The notes: generated by a model not told the origin, from the letters alone. A stretch of 64,000 bases of DNA from Desulfotalea sp. (GCA_002733995.1 NVXR01000002.1:124001-188000); one strand, 5' to 3'. Positions 36,808-47,766 are shown, counted from the first letter of the stretch. Numbers and translations: made by a program.

Positions 36808-37725
36808 TTAAATACACAGATGTTCTTCTATCATATCTGCGAGTAGTGGTGCTATCGAATATACATCCAGAAAAGGATCGCCACCTCTTCCAGGATATGT
36901 ATCTGACCCTATAACTCTACTAATAGGTCCTTTTTTCAATTTAGCTATGGAATCACCCGCCAAGACAAGATGGGTAGCGTGGGCAACCACCTCCGTGGCC
37001 CCGGCCTCAAGACATCTTTCCGCAGTCTGAATAATGGACCCTCCAGTACGGATCATATCATCGCAAATGATAACCGTTTTACCTTTTACAACGTTTGAAA
37101 CCTGCCCTACTATGGTCTTATCCGTATCATAACGGTCTTTATCTGCCGCCGTATGGGGGCAGTTTAGTAGACTGGCGAGCCTCGCCACTCTTTTAGAGAA
37201 ACCATAATCGGGAGAAACCAGCACATAGTCGGTGAGCCCTGATTTTTTGATCTTTTCCACCACCAGATCATCCGACCAGACATGTCTGGTGCGTATCTCC
37301 CCCGCATGGGCGTGCAAAACAGCTTCAGAGTGTAAATCAACGAAGGCAACAAAGCTTGGCCGTGCCCTGAATATTTGTCGAGTACGGGTTATACCTTTAG
37401 GTAACTCAAAGGTCCCAGGCTTCGCCCGTTCCATCGTCGAGTACCCAAGGTAGGGAATGATAACATTTACCGAGGCTGCATTCCAATAACGGCCACCGGC
37501 AATAAGGTCAATGAGCTCCTGATGGGAACTATCATCGGGGGTAGATCCTAGTATAATGAGATCTTTTCCAGCAACAGATTCCGGAAAAGCATGAAACCTC
37601 TCTCCATCGGCGAACTGTTTACGCTCCATCTCCGTAAATGGCATCCAAAGCCTTTCCGCAAGCTTAAGTGCCAGAGGGGTCGATACACTATTGGCGACCA
37701 GAATAACATTCTCTTTTGTTGTCAT
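36808..37725 (-). CDS. Ribose-phosphate pyrophosphokinase-like protein (divergent Prs)
   Basis: Related to PRPP synthetase, which makes the precursor for nucleotides, His and Trp. About 305 residues. The PRPP-binding loop is VIICDDMIRTGGSI, and PYLGYSTMERAK and VSPDYGFSKRVA match the N- and C-domain cores. It departs from the housekeeping enzyme at several conserved places: DLHSEAV instead of the usual DLHA-QIQG, and ITRTRQIF where the family has a (S/T)AK-type segment. It may be a paralogue with altered regulation or substrate. I start at ATG 37725; a GTG two codons upstream is possible. hisD and leuB upstream fit a biosynthetic context. Confidence 0.8.
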   Translation of the reverse strand: MTTKENVILVANSVSTPLALKLAERLWMPFTEMERKQFADGERFHAFPESVAGKDLIILGSTPDDSSHQELIDLIAGGRYWNAASVNVIIPYLGYSTMERAKPGTFELPKGITRTRQIFRARPSFVAFVDLHSEAVLHAHAGEIRTRHVWSDDLVVEKIKKSGLTDYVLVSPDYGFSKRVARLASLLNCPHTAADKDRYDTDKTIVGQVSNVVKGKTVIICDDMIRTGGSIIQTAERCLEAGATEVVAHATHLVLAGDSIAKLKKGPISRVIGSDTYPGRGGDPFLDVYSIAPLLADMIEEHLCI

Positions 37726-37741
37726 CTCCACCCCGCAAACA

Positions 37742-37765
37742 TTGGGGCACGAACCCGCACCCCAA
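37742..37765 (-). other. Hairpin between leuB and the Prs-like gene
   Basis: TTGGGG and CCCCAA pair around a 12-base loop with further partial pairing inside. There is no T-run, so it is more likely an mRNA processing or stability hairpin than a terminator. Confidence 0.35.
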
Positions 37766-37782
37766 ATAGCCCTTGAATTATT

Positions 37783-38883
<1,101 letters not shown>

Positions 38884-38909
38884 TTAAATTTATTTTAAAA
38901 ATCGGGCCA

Positions 38910-39572
38910 TTATCTTTTATCAAAAAACAACAGGGTCCGCTTTGCTCCTGACTGCGGAAGTACGTGTTCCACATGCTCTCCGACCTTAAACCCTGAACTT
39001 TCCACAATAGTTTTTGCAGCGTCTAGTTCTTCGGACCACTTGGGCCCCTTCATACAGATGAGCTGTGCACCTGTTGCAGAAAAACCCGCAACCATCTCTA
39101 CAAAGGCCCCTATCTCTGTTACCGCCCGGCAGGTGATATGAGAAAAGGAGTCTTGGGTCAGGTCCGGTTCATCTTCCAGTCTATTGGCGCGAATATCGAC
39201 ATTGTCTAAACGGATACTTCGGACAATATGCCGCAAAAAACTCACACGCTTAAGACGTGGTTCAACGAGGGTCAGCTTAAGAGATTCACCGAGGGCCGCC
39301 TTGCAGATAAGACCTGGGAACCCGCCGCCTGTACCAATATCTAGTAGATGGGCACCTTCGTCTTGCAAAAAAGGTAAGAGGGTAAGCGAGTCTAAAAAGT
39401 GTTTTTCAACTATTTCGACATCCCCCGTCGACTTGGCAATGAGATTCACTTTTTTATTCCACTTTTTCAGTTCATAAAAGTAGAATTCAAGGGGCTCATA
39501 AGCCGCATCAGCCATTTCCAGACCAAGAGTTTTTAGGCCTCTGGCAAGTTCAGCTTTAAAATTAAAAGTCAT
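38910..39572 (-). CDS. rsmG: 16S rRNA (guanine-N7) methyltransferase RsmG
   Basis: Methylates the 530-loop guanine of 16S rRNA. About 220 residues from the ATG that overlaps the 3' end of hisD by about 11 bases. The Rossmann SAM site is LLDIGTGGGFPGL, and the family segments FLDSLTLLPFL and KGPKWSEEL are present. A longer frame extends to 39608 inside hisD but lacks support. The usual gidA/parA neighbours are absent, so the gene is in an unusual place after hisD. Confidence 0.93.
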   Translation of the reverse strand: MTFNFKAELARGLKTLGLEMADAAYEPLEFYFYELKKWNKKVNLIAKSTGDVEIVEKHFLDSLTLLPFLQDEGAHLLDIGTGGGFPGLICKAALGESLKLTLVEPRLKRVSFLRHIVRSIRLDNVDIRANRLEDEPDLTQDSFSHITCRAVTEIGAFVEMVAGFSATGAQLICMKGPKWSEELDAAKTIVESSGFKVGEHVEHVLPQSGAKRTLLFFDKR

Positions 39573-40875
39573 TTTGCAAACGTATCGCAACGGAGTTGGC
39601 GTGGCCATCTAAACCTTCTAGTTTTGCCAGGCGCATTATGTGTTCAGCATCGGCCTCTAGGGCAGCCTTTGAATAGCTGATTATAGAACTTTTCTTCAAA
39701 AATGTTTCCACCCCAAGGGCTGAGGCAAACTTTGCGGTACCCATAGTAGGCAGAACATGATTTGGGCCAGCGAGATAATCACCCGCCGCCTCTGGCGTAT
39801 TACTGCCAAGAAAGATTGCCCCAGCATGTCGAATATGCGGTAACTGATCCCAGGGATCTGCTATATCTAATTCCAGATGTTCAATGGCGATTTCATTGGC
39901 AACCTCAATTGCCTCTTCAAGACTATCAGCAACAAGGATCACCCCGTGGTTGGTCAGGGCAGCTCGTGCAATTTCGTGACGATTGAGCAAAGGCAGCTGC
40001 CGTTCAAGTTCAGCGAGAACCTCCCCAACTAAGGGTTCATGGGTGGTAATAAGAATTGCAAGGGCCTGGGGATCATGCTCTGCCTGGGCAAGCATATCCG
40101 CTGCAACATGGGACGCCTTTGCTGTTTTATCCGCAACAATCAACACCTCAGAAGGACCTGCAATCATGTCAATACGAACCATTCCAGATACCTGACGTTT
40201 AGCCTCCGCCACATACTGGTTTCCCGGCCCTACAATAACATCTACCTTTGGAATTGATTCAGTACCATAGGCAAGGGCGCCGATGGCCCAGGCGGAACCC
40301 GCCTTAAAGATTTCGGTGATGCCTATTTCTTGAGCCGCCACGAGCAGGTGTGGACTGATTGTCCCGTCTTTTCCAGGCGGAGTAACCATGATACGTTCCT
40401 TTACCCCTGCAATGGACGCCGGAATACCGTTCATAAGAACGGAGGACACAAGGGGGGTGGATCCGCCCTTGCCACCGGGAACATAGAGACCTGCCGAATC
40501 GACGGGACGCACAAGACGGCCAACGATAGTGCCATCCTCCCTCGTCTGCATCCAAGAATCCTCCATCTCCCGTTCATGGAAGTCCTGTATACGTTCTATC
40601 GCCTTGGTCAGGGTTTCCAAAAAATCGAGGTCCACCTGATCGTATGCTGCAATAAGCTCTTTGCTATTGACCTGTAGTTGATCTTTTGTGAGGTTTGGGG
40701 CGTCAAACTGTTGACCATAGGCAACAACAGCAGCATCTCCTTTTTCTTTCACCTCTTGCAAAATCTCAACAACACTGTCCTGGCAACCACCGCCTGCGGC
40801 CTGGAACCGATCCAGCAAGCCAGCGACAAGTCTTTCCCCCTCGGGGGCTGAAATATTAACGGCTGAAATCAACAT
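39562..40875 (-). CDS. hisD: Histidinol dehydrogenase
   Basis: Zinc enzyme that carries out the last two steps of histidine synthesis. The 437 residues show DSAGLYVPGGKGGSTPL, VDVIVGPGNQYVAEAKRQV, the active-site GPSEVLI and AQAEHDPQA, and the C-terminal AGDYLAGPNHVLPT. AGAGGAAAT lies directly before the ATG. No other his gene is in the window. Confidence 0.97.
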   Translation of the reverse strand: MLISAVNISAPEGERLVAGLLDRFQAAGGGCQDSVVEILQEVKEKGDAAVVAYGQQFDAPNLTKDQLQVNSKELIAAYDQVDLDFLETLTKAIERIQDFHEREMEDSWMQTREDGTIVGRLVRPVDSAGLYVPGGKGGSTPLVSSVLMNGIPASIAGVKERIMVTPPGKDGTISPHLLVAAQEIGITEIFKAGSAWAIGALAYGTESIPKVDVIVGPGNQYVAEAKRQVSGMVRIDMIAGPSEVLIVADKTAKASHVAADMLAQAEHDPQALAILITTHEPLVGEVLAELERQLPLLNRHEIARAALTNHGVILVADSLEEAIEVANEIAIEHLELDIADPWDQLPHIRHAGAIFLGSNTPEAAGDYLAGPNHVLPTMGTAKFASALGVETFLKKSSIISYSKAALEADAEHIMRLAKLEGLDGHANSVAIRLQNDF

Positions 40876-41276
40876 ATTTCCTCTTTATATCAAGCAGATG
40901 TCGCGTCCTATACACCTGCAAAGTTGAACATTTTGCACAGCATGCCAACTGTGGCGTTTTTTCCCACTAAAACAGCTTGCTAATATACGCTATTTCGCTT
41001 CATTTATAAAGTTCAACAGTGTCTATATTTAGCAATCTCTTATTTTTTATAGCACAACTCACTTAATTTTGGTCAAAAAGGGCATGAACCAGCTATTGCT
41101 GAGTTCTTTCTCTTGAGAGTCTTGATTGAAGACACCTTTATTTAACTATGGAAAGGCCTACGTTTTCTGGACATGATAGTTTATAACTCAGGACATATTT
41201 TATGTAATGTAGTTACCTTTTTGATATATTATAAATGACACGCCCTTTACAGTCATTGAATACCTATGGAGCCTTT
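40876..41276 (+). other. Divergent intergenic region, hisD / AhbD-like gene
   Basis: About 400 bases, AT-rich, presumably carrying promoters for both divergent genes. TTGATT followed 17 bases later by a weak -10-like AACTAT lies near 41120-41150. No gene or strong hairpin is supported. Confidence 0.4.
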
Positions 41277-42344
41277 ATGGATTTCGAGCCCAAATGGATA
41301 GCATGGGAAATCACCCGTCGTTGCAATCTCAAATGTGTACACTGCCGTTCTTCTTCTGAGCTTGCAATTGATAACCATCCAGACGTAAGCCTGGATGAGG
41401 CGAAAGCGATTATGGACGATATCGCCTCCTACGCAAGCCCTGTCCTCGTCCTCTCCGGCGGTGAACCCCTTCTCCGTGAAGACGTCTTTGATATTGCCAA
41501 ATACGGTGATGCAAAAGGGTTCCGAATGTGCCTTGCCACAAACGGCACGCTGGTTACAGACGAGATCTGTAAGAAAATCATAGATGCCAATATCAGAATG
41601 GTTTCCCTCAGCCTTGATGGTGCAAAGGCCGCAACCCATGACGACTTCCGTAATCAGCAGGGCGCCTTCGAGGGAACCATGGAGGCCATACGTCTGTTTA
41701 AAAAACATGGCATTCCTTTTCTCATCAACTCGTCCTTTACCACGCGTAACAAAGATGAAATCCCTGACATTTACAAACTGGTTAAATCCCTTGGGGCAAC
41801 CGCCTGGTACATGTTTATGATTGTCCCCACAGGCCGAGGGGAAGACATCATGGAAGAGCTGATTCCACAAAAACTTTACGATGATATTCTTGAGTGGCAT
41901 TATGAGGTTGAAAAAGAGGAAAATGAACTCCTCATGCGCCCCACCTGCGCCCCACATTACTATAGAGTTATCAGAGAAAAGGCAAAACAAGCGGGGGAAA
42001 AGGTAGAACGTAGGACCCTCAATTTTTCCACAGGTGGCTCTAAGGGATGCCTTGCGGGACAACTTATCTGCCTCATTGATGTGGACGGCGAGATCCTACC
42101 CTGTAGCTATTTTCCAAAATCTGCGGGCAATGTTAAGACCACGCCCTTTAAAACCATCTGGGAAGAATCTGAGTTATTTCTCCAACTCCGAGATTTCAAA
42201 GGATATAAAGACAACTGTGGTAAATGCGAGTATGTTGGTGTTTGTGGCGGATGTAGAGCAAGGGCATACTCAATGACCGGCGATTTCCTCGCCCAGGAAC
42301 CATTTTGCAACTATGTTCCTCAGAAATTACGCAAAAAAGACTAA
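41277..42344 (+). CDS. ahbD: AhbD-like radical SAM enzyme of alternative haem synthesis
   Basis: Radical SAM protein of about 355 residues. The 4Fe-4S motif is Cys16, Cys20, Cys23 (CNLKCVHC), followed by the SGGEPLLR segment. The C-terminal SPASM/Twitch part carries more cysteines ([28 protein letters not shown] and FCNY). The overall pattern, with PTCAPHYYR and [10 protein letters not shown], closely fits AhbD, which decarboxylates Fe-coproporphyrin III to haem in sulfate reducers and archaea. NirJ-type or peptide-modifying relatives cannot be excluded. I prefer this ATG, which has GGAG upstream, to the one at 41235. hemE follows after the repeat copy C. Confidence 0.8.
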   Translation: MDFEPKWIAWEITRRCNLKCVHCRSSSELAIDNHPDVSLDEAKAIMDDIASYASPVLVLSGGEPLLREDVFDIAKYGDAKGFRMCLATNGTLVTDEICKKIIDANIRMVSLSLDGAKAATHDDFRNQQGAFEGTMEAIRLFKKHGIPFLINSSFTTRNKDEIPDIYKLVKSLGATAWYMFMIVPTGRGEDIMEELIPQKLYDDILEWHYEVEKEENELLMRPTCAPHYYRVIREKAKQAGEKVERRTLNFSTGGSKGCLAGQLICLIDVDGEILPCSYFPKSAGNVKTTPFKTIWEESELFLQLRDFKGYKDNCGKCEYVGVCGGCRARAYSMTGDFLAQEPFCNYVPQKLRKKD

Positions 42345-42361
42345 TAATACGTAGCCAAGAG

Positions 42362-42496
42362 ACGCTCCAATATCGGTTACATCACAACCTGACTATTCAT
42401 CAGTGGTTCTATTCAATAGGTGCGAGAGCTACCCCACGTAACCCACAATGGACGTAACAGGATGACGAGCGACTGGTTACGACAATATAATAATTA
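42362..42496 (+). repeat. Dispersed repeat, copy C
   Basis: Third copy, between ahbD and hemE. Shared blocks: CCAATATCGGTTACATCAC, CATCAGTGGTTCTATTCAA, GCGAGAGCTACCCCACG, GTAACCCACAATGGACGTA and ATATAATAATTA at the end. It is the most diverged copy in the middle. Orientation matches copies A and B. Confidence 0.55.
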
Positions 42497-42516
42497 AAAT
42501 TAAGACGAAAATTAAT

Positions 42517-43536
42517 ATGAACGATACCTTTCTTAAAGCCTGTCGTGGAGAACAAACGGACTACACCCCCATCTGGATGATGCGTCAGGCTGGACGATAT
42601 CTCCCAGAATATCAGAAGGTTCGCAGTAATGTGACATTTCTAGAGTTGTGTAAAAAGCCTGAACTCTGTGTGGAGGTAACACTACAACCCATAGACCTTC
42701 TTGGACTAGACGCTGCTATTCTTTTTTCTGACATTCTTATCCTCATGGAAGCGATGGGAGCGCCCCTTGAATTCCACGACGGCAAAGGTCCCATTTTTGC
42801 AGAAACTATCAAATGCCAGGCTGACCTTGATAAACTCATAGTCCCTAACCCGGACGAGACAATCGGCTTTGTCATGGAAACCATCCGCCTGTTACGCAAC
42901 GAGCTGAAAGTTCCACTCATAGGCTTTGCAGGTGCACCTTTTACCTGTGCGACCTATCTCATTGAAGGTGGCAGCTCTAAGGTCTTTTGGGAAACTAAGA
43001 AGATGATGTTTACCAATCCCACACTTTTCCATAATCTCATGGCAAAGATTACAGATGCCACCATCCTCTATCTTGACGCTCAGGCGCGGGCAGGAGCCCA
43101 GGCCCTACAGCTGTTTGACAGTTGGGCTGGTATTTTAGCACCTGTTGATTTTGAGACATTCGCCCTACCCTATGTACAAAAAATCTTCTCTGCTTTGCAA
43201 AAATATGACATTCCACTCATCTATTTTGCCAATAACGGTGCCACCTTACTTGATCTGTCTGTCACTTCTGGTGCAGACGTTATTGGTCTTGACTGGCGTA
43301 TTAACATTAGGGATGCGATTAAAAAGGTAGGCAAAAAAGCAGTACAGGGTAACATTGATCCTTTTGCACTCCTGTTACCAAAAGACGAGCTTAGAGCCAG
43401 AATTGGCCGGTTACTGAACGCTGCCAAAGATGCCCACGGCCACATTTTCAATCTTGGTCATGGCATACATCAGTTTACCCCACCCGATCAGGCAAAAATT
43501 GCGGTTGATGCTGTCCACGAACTCAGCAGCAAATAA
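42517..43536 (+). CDS. hemE: Uroporphyrinogen III decarboxylase
   Basis: Converts uroporphyrinogen III to coproporphyrinogen III. The 339-residue protein is a standard HemE: PIWMMRQAGRYLPEYQKVR, AAILFSDILILMEAMG, GFAGAPFTCATYLIEGG and the C-terminal FNLGHGIHQFTPPDQ. The ribosome binding site is weak. Its presence beside an AhbD-like gene is noteworthy, because the siroheme-based Ahb route does not need HemE. Confidence 0.95.
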   Translation: MNDTFLKACRGEQTDYTPIWMMRQAGRYLPEYQKVRSNVTFLELCKKPELCVEVTLQPIDLLGLDAAILFSDILILMEAMGAPLEFHDGKGPIFAETIKCQADLDKLIVPNPDETIGFVMETIRLLRNELKVPLIGFAGAPFTCATYLIEGGSSKVFWETKKMMFTNPTLFHNLMAKITDATILYLDAQARAGAQALQLFDSWAGILAPVDFETFALPYVQKIFSALQKYDIPLIYFANNGATLLDLSVTSGADVIGLDWRINIRDAIKKVGKKAVQGNIDPFALLLPKDELRARIGRLLNAAKDAHGHIFNLGHGIHQFTPPDQAKIAVDAVHELSSK

Positions 43537-43556
43537 ATCACGATGTGATTCAACAT

Positions 43557-44144
43557 ATGACGAGATCAATTCCAAGCATAAATCAATGCCTGCAATTCAT
43601 AGAAGAACATGAAATGCTGGCGAATATTCGCCAGCATTCTTTTATGGTAGCACGTGTTGCCAAAACACTGGTTCAAGGCCTCGTCCGCAGCTGTGCCACA
43701 CCACCTGACCTCCACGAAGTTGTCGCCGGAGCCCTACTCCATGACATCGCCAAGACCCAATGCCTTCGCAACAATGGCCACCATGCCAGAGAAGGCCAGC
43801 TCATCTGCGAAACCCTCGGCTACCCACACCTTGGCGAGATAGTACTGGAGCATGTTGTCCTTAAGAATTTCAACGAAAAACTCTACCTGCAAGGTATCTT
43901 CTGCGCCAAAGAACTCGTCTATTACGCAGATAAGAGAGTCCGCCACGATGAGGTTGTTTCTCTTGACGAACGACTAGCTTACATAATCGAGCGATACGGC
44001 GATGGAAGCGCCGAAAAAGAGACCCTCATTCGCCATAACTTTGACGCTACCCTCAATCTTGAACAGTTACTTTTCCACCACCTTGACTTTACACCCGACC
44101 TTTTAAGTCAAAACCTTGCAGATGATTTCCAAACAGACTGCTAG
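43557..44144 (+). CDS. HD-domain phosphohydrolase-like protein
   Basis: About 195 residues with an HD metal-binding domain: the first histidine in RQHSFMVARVA, the HD pair in GALLHDIAKT, and later HHAREGQLI. Enzymes with this layout cleave phosphate esters or cyclic nucleotides; the substrate is unknown. It begins about 20 bases after hemE, so the two are probably co-transcribed. A GTG four codons upstream is an equally possible start and neither has a clear ribosome binding site. Confidence 0.8.
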   Translation: MTRSIPSINQCLQFIEEHEMLANIRQHSFMVARVAKTLVQGLVRSCATPPDLHEVVAGALLHDIAKTQCLRNNGHHAREGQLICETLGYPHLGEIVLEHVVLKNFNEKLYLQGIFCAKELVYYADKRVRHDEVVSLDERLAYIIERYGDGSAEKETLIRHNFDATLNLEQLLFHHLDFTPDLLSQNLADDFQTDC

Positions 44145-44351
44145 CAACCCGGCCAAACAAAAACACATTTTTGTCACACCCACTTTCTAAAAAAACAAAT
44201 TGACGTTTATTATTTTTTTTGCAATTTTCCTTTCATTATTGTAATCATAACATCTAGCATCAGCATAAAACAATGAACAACAGAACCACGCACAATTGTA
44301 AATTTTAGTTATGACTCACAGAGGCAATAGTAATATGCCTGGTTATCATTG

Positions 44352-44374
44352 GTAGTTATAGGACCTATAACTAC
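44352..44374 (+). promoter_or_regulatory. Perfect palindrome in the aap leader
   Basis: GTAGTTATAGG and CCTATAACTAC are perfect 11-base arms around one central A, ending 26 bases before the aapJ start. It is suited to a dimeric regulator or, as RNA, to a hairpin just upstream of the ribosome binding site. An AT-rich stretch and a TTGACG box lie further upstream, near 44200. Confidence 0.65.
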
Positions 44375-44400
44375 TCAATATTTACATGGAGGCTTAATTG

Positions 44401-45420
44401 ATGAAACAGTTAACACGTGTCGTTCCCTCGGTGGTTGCCGCATTGTGCCTGAGTGCAAGCATTGCAATGGCCGGAACTCTTGACGATGTAAAAGCTAAAG
44501 GATTTATCCAGGCCGGTGTTAACGGCGATCTGTTCGGATTTGCAAAACCCGATAGCAAGGGTGTCTGGAAAGGCCTCGACGTTGATACCGCCCGGGCAAT
44601 TGCAGCTGCAATCTTCGGGGACGCAGACAAGGTTAAATATACCCCGCTAACCGCTAAAACCCGTTTCACCGCCCTTCAATCCGGTGAAATTGACGTACTC
44701 ACCCGTAATGCCACCCAAACCCTCAGTCGAGACACTTCACTCGGACTCAACTTTGCCCATGTAAATTTTTATGATGGCCAGGGGTTTCTCATTAAAAAAG
44801 ATCTCGGCGTAACAAGTGCGACCCAACTTGATGGTGCCTCCGTGTGTGTTCTACCTGGCACCACAACAGAACAGAACGTAGCAGATTATTTCAGGGTACA
44901 TAAGATGACGATGAACCCTGTCGTCATCGAGAACACCGCTGAACTTTCAAAGGCATTTTTTGCTGGCCGCTGTGACTGTATGACCTCAGATGCGTCTCAG
45001 CTTGCCGGTATTCGCGCCGTAGCCCCAACGCCTGCCGACTATATGCTTCTCCCTGAAATAATCTCCAAAGAACCTCTCGCCCCTGCTGTCCGCCACGGCG
45101 ATGATCAGTGGCTTGATATAGTTAACTACTCCGTTCTCGCTCTCATTGCCGCTGAAGAGATGGGTATTACCTCGGAAAACATCGACGAGATGTTAAAGAG
45201 TACAGACCCTAAAATCCTTAGATTTCTTGGGGTTTCTCCAGGGAACGGTGAGTCCCTAGGACTCGATGAAAAATGGGCCTATAACATCATCAAACAGGTA
45301 GGAAACTACGCTGAAGTTTTTGAGAGAAATGTCGGCGCCCAGACCCCGCTCAAAATCGAACGTGGGCTCAATGCCCTCTGGAACAACGGTGGTTTAATGT
45401 ATTCACCTCCCTTTAAGTAA
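44401..45420 (+). CDS. aapJ: Polar/general amino-acid ABC transporter binding protein (AapJ-like)
   Basis: Periplasmic receptor of an amino-acid importer. The 340-residue precursor has a clear signal peptide (1-24, cleavage after SIAMA) and the family-3 solute-binding fold: KGFIQAGVNGDLFGFA, WKGLDVDTARAIAAAIFGD, RNATQTLSRDT. The segments match AapJ/BztA, which bind several L-amino acids. TGGAGG lies eight bases before this ATG; a TTG directly before it is less likely. It is the first gene of aapJQMP. Confidence 0.93.
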   Translation: MKQLTRVVPSVVAALCLSASIAMAGTLDDVKAKGFIQAGVNGDLFGFAKPDSKGVWKGLDVDTARAIAAAIFGDADKVKYTPLTAKTRFTALQSGEIDVLTRNATQTLSRDTSLGLNFAHVNFYDGQGFLIKKDLGVTSATQLDGASVCVLPGTTTEQNVADYFRVHKMTMNPVVIENTAELSKAFFAGRCDCMTSDASQLAGIRAVAPTPADYMLLPEIISKEPLAPAVRHGDDQWLDIVNYSVLALIAAEEMGITSENIDEMLKSTDPKILRFLGVSPGNGESLGLDEKWAYNIIKQVGNYAEVFERNVGAQTPLKIERGLNALWNNGGLMYSPPFK

Positions 45421-45441
45421 AGAGGCTGAGGCAATTCATCC

Positions 45442-45475
45442 ATGCCCTGGATAAATCTCCAGGGCATCGTTTTTT
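45442..45475 (+). terminator. Intercistronic terminator between aapJ and aapQ
   Basis: ATGCCCTGG and CCAGGGCAT pair perfectly around an eight-base loop, followed by CG and TTTTTT. Such partial terminators commonly lower expression of the permease genes relative to the abundant binding protein. Confidence 0.8.
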
Positions 45476-45489
45476 CTGTGTAGGTGGCT

Positions 45490-46662
45490 ATGGACACAAC
45501 AGCAGTAAAAAGAATTCCATTTTTCCGTGACCCTTCAAAGCTCGCAATACTCTATCAAATTCTAAGCATCGCAGGCGTTGCCCTTCTGGCTTATTATCTC
45601 ATTAGCAACACGCTCGCTAATCTCGAGAGACAATCAATTTCCACTGGTTTTGGTTTCTTTGCAAAGGAGTCAGCCTTTGAGATCGGAGAGTCAATCATCG
45701 ACTATAGCTCCGCCGATTCCTATGGTCGAGCTCTTGTTGTAGGCTTCCTCAACACCCTCATTGTCTCTTTGATAGGCATTACACTCACCGTCTTCCTCGG
45801 TTCATTCATCGGTATTGCCAGACTTTCCTCAAACTGGCTCGTTGCCAAGCTATCTGCGGCTTACATCGAACTTTTCCAAGATATTCCAATCCTTTTACAG
45901 CTGTTTTTCTGGTACGCTTTTTTCTATGAAATGCTCCCATCTCCACGCCAGGCTCTCAATCCTATAGATGGACTATTCCTTTGCAATCGCGGACTTATTT
46001 TTGCAATACCCGCGTGGCATACTGCTTTCCTCTATGCTGGCATAGCATTTATTGTAGGCCTTATAATTATTTTCTTTCTAAAGAGATGGGTCGCAAAGCA
46101 ACAGGAGGCAACGGGACGTAGCTTCCCAACGGTTAAAGTCTCCATTGCCATTTTACTTGGGTTGCCCCTTCTAGCCTGGCTGGTGAGCGGGGCACCAACT
46201 GAGATGAATACCCCAGCACTCAAAGGCTTTAATTTTAAAGGTGGCATCACCATCAGCCCCGAGTTCACCGCACTGTTGCTTGGCCTGGTGCTCTATACCG
46301 CAGCCTTTGTGGCAGAGGTTGTAAGGGCAGGCATTCAATCAGTCAGTAAAGGACAAAAAGAGGCGGCGATGTCCATTGGCCTCAAACCTGGACTCGTTCT
46401 TAATCTTGTGGTACTGCCCCAGGCTCTGCGAGTGATCATTCCACCACTGACCAGTCAATTACTCAACCTCACCAAAAACAGCTCGCTTGCTGTAGCCATC
46501 GGTTATCCTGACTTTGTCTCTGTTGCCGGCACGACGATCAACCAGACCGGGCAGGCCATTGAAGGTGTCGCTCTAATCATGATCGTGTACCTGATCTTCA
46601 GTTTATCAACCTCGGCATACATGAACTGGTACAATAAAAAAATTGCCATTGTGGAAAGATAA
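45490..46662 (+). CDS. aapQ: Amino-acid ABC transporter permease AapQ
   Basis: First of two inner-membrane permeases. About 390 residues, longer than His/Gln-type permeases because of an extra hydrophobic and periplasmic insertion (about 150-255), as is typical of AapQ/BztB. The EAA loop is near GQKEAAMSIGLKPGLVLNLVVLPQALRVIIP. GGTGG lies just before this ATG; an upstream GTG two codons earlier is possible. It pairs with AapM. Confidence 0.93.
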   Translation: MDTTAVKRIPFFRDPSKLAILYQILSIAGVALLAYYLISNTLANLERQSISTGFGFFAKESAFEIGESIIDYSSADSYGRALVVGFLNTLIVSLIGITLTVFLGSFIGIARLSSNWLVAKLSAAYIELFQDIPILLQLFFWYAFFYEMLPSPRQALNPIDGLFLCNRGLIFAIPAWHTAFLYAGIAFIVGLIIIFFLKRWVAKQQEATGRSFPTVKVSIAILLGLPLLAWLVSGAPTEMNTPALKGFNFKGGITISPEFTALLLGLVLYTAAFVAEVVRAGIQSVSKGQKEAAMSIGLKPGLVLNLVVLPQALRVIIPPLTSQLLNLTKNSSLAVAIGYPDFVSVAGTTINQTGQAIEGVALIMIVYLIFSLSTSAYMNWYNKKIAIVER

Positions 46663-46671
46663 TTACCTGAT

Positions 46672-47766
46672 ATGGAAGAAACGCCCCCCGAAAAAACTAC
46701 CCAAAGACTACGGCCCCCCATTCGCAATGTCGGAATACTCAGCTGGATACGTGCCAACCTGTTTAATGGTTGGTTCAACACAATACTTTCTCTGGTATTT
46801 GCCTACGTATTATTTTTAACCATCCCACCATTTATAGAATGGGCATTTATTAACAGCAATTGGGTCTCAACCAGTGAGGAATGCAAGGCCAGTAGTGGCG
46901 CATGCTGGTCTATTGTGACCGCCAATATTCGCTTCATCCTCTTTGGCTTTTACCCCCATGACCTCCAGTGGAGACCCCTACTCGCCGTTGTTATCCTTGT
47001 GTTACTACTGTTCTACAGTCAAAACCGTAAACACTGGGCTAAATCACTTGCTTACGCATGGGCAATTGGTCTTTTTTCCATGGGATTACTACTCAAAGGC
47101 GGCCTCTTTGGCCTGGTATCTGTTGACAGTTCAAACTGGGGAGGTCTTCCTCTTACCTTACTTCTCTCCGTATTTGGTCTTACTGCCGCCTACCCGGTCG
47201 GCATCATCCTGGCCCTTGGTCGACAGTCAAACATGCCGATCATCAAATCCTTCTGTATCATCTATATTGAATTGATCCGAGGTGTTCCCCTCATTAGCCT
47301 ACTCTTCATGTCCTCTGTGGTTTTCCCTCTGTTTTTACCCGAAGGCATGAGCATCAACCCAATTCTGCGTGCCCAGGTTGCAATCATTATGTTTACCGCA
47401 GCCTACATTGCAGAAGTTGTACGGGGCGGACTCCAGGGTGTAGAACGGGGACAGTATGAGGCCGCAGAATCAATAGGCCTCAACTATTTTCAGTCCATGC
47501 GCCGCATAATCCTGCCCCAGGCCCTGAGAATTGTCATTCCCCCGTCGGTAAGTATTTTAATTTCCGCTTTTAAAGATACCTCACTTGTGGTTATCATAGC
47601 ACTCTACGATCTGCTCAAGACCACCCAGACAACACTCAGCGATCCCAAATGGATGGGCTACTCGTCAGAGGCATATATATTTGTGGCAATGATTTATTTT
47701 GTTTGCTGCTTCTTTATGTCCAACTACAGCAGAAAACTAGAGAAAGAACTGGACACCGACCTCTAG
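46672..47766 (+). CDS. aapM: Amino-acid ABC transporter permease AapM
   Basis: Second permease of the importer, 364 residues with about eight membrane segments. The conserved EAA loop reads [32 protein letters not shown], shortened here to the core [18 protein letters not shown]. Cysteine-containing loop [10 protein letters not shown] faces the periplasm. It begins nine bases after aapQ. Confidence 0.93.
   Translation: MEETPPEKTTQRLRPPIRNVGILSWIRANLFNGWFNTILSLVFAYVLFLTIPPFIEWAFINSNWVSTSEECKASSGACWSIVTANIRFILFGFYPHDLQWRPLLAVVILVLLLFYSQNRKHWAKSLAYAWAIGLFSMGLLLKGGLFGLVSVDSSNWGGLPLTLLLSVFGLTAAYPVGIILALGRQSNMPIIKSFCIIYIELIRGVPLISLLFMSSVVFPLFLPEGMSINPILRAQVAIIMFTAAYIAEVVRGGLQGVERGQYEAAESIGLNYFQSMRRIILPQALRIVIPPSVSILISAFKDTSLVVIIALYDLLKTTQTTLSDPKWMGYSSEAYIFVAMIYFVCCFFMSNYSRKLEKELDTDL

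Noticed and set aside
41253..42062. 269-codon minus-strand open frame
   Set aside because: Antisense shadow of the AhbD-like gene, whose motifs are intact.
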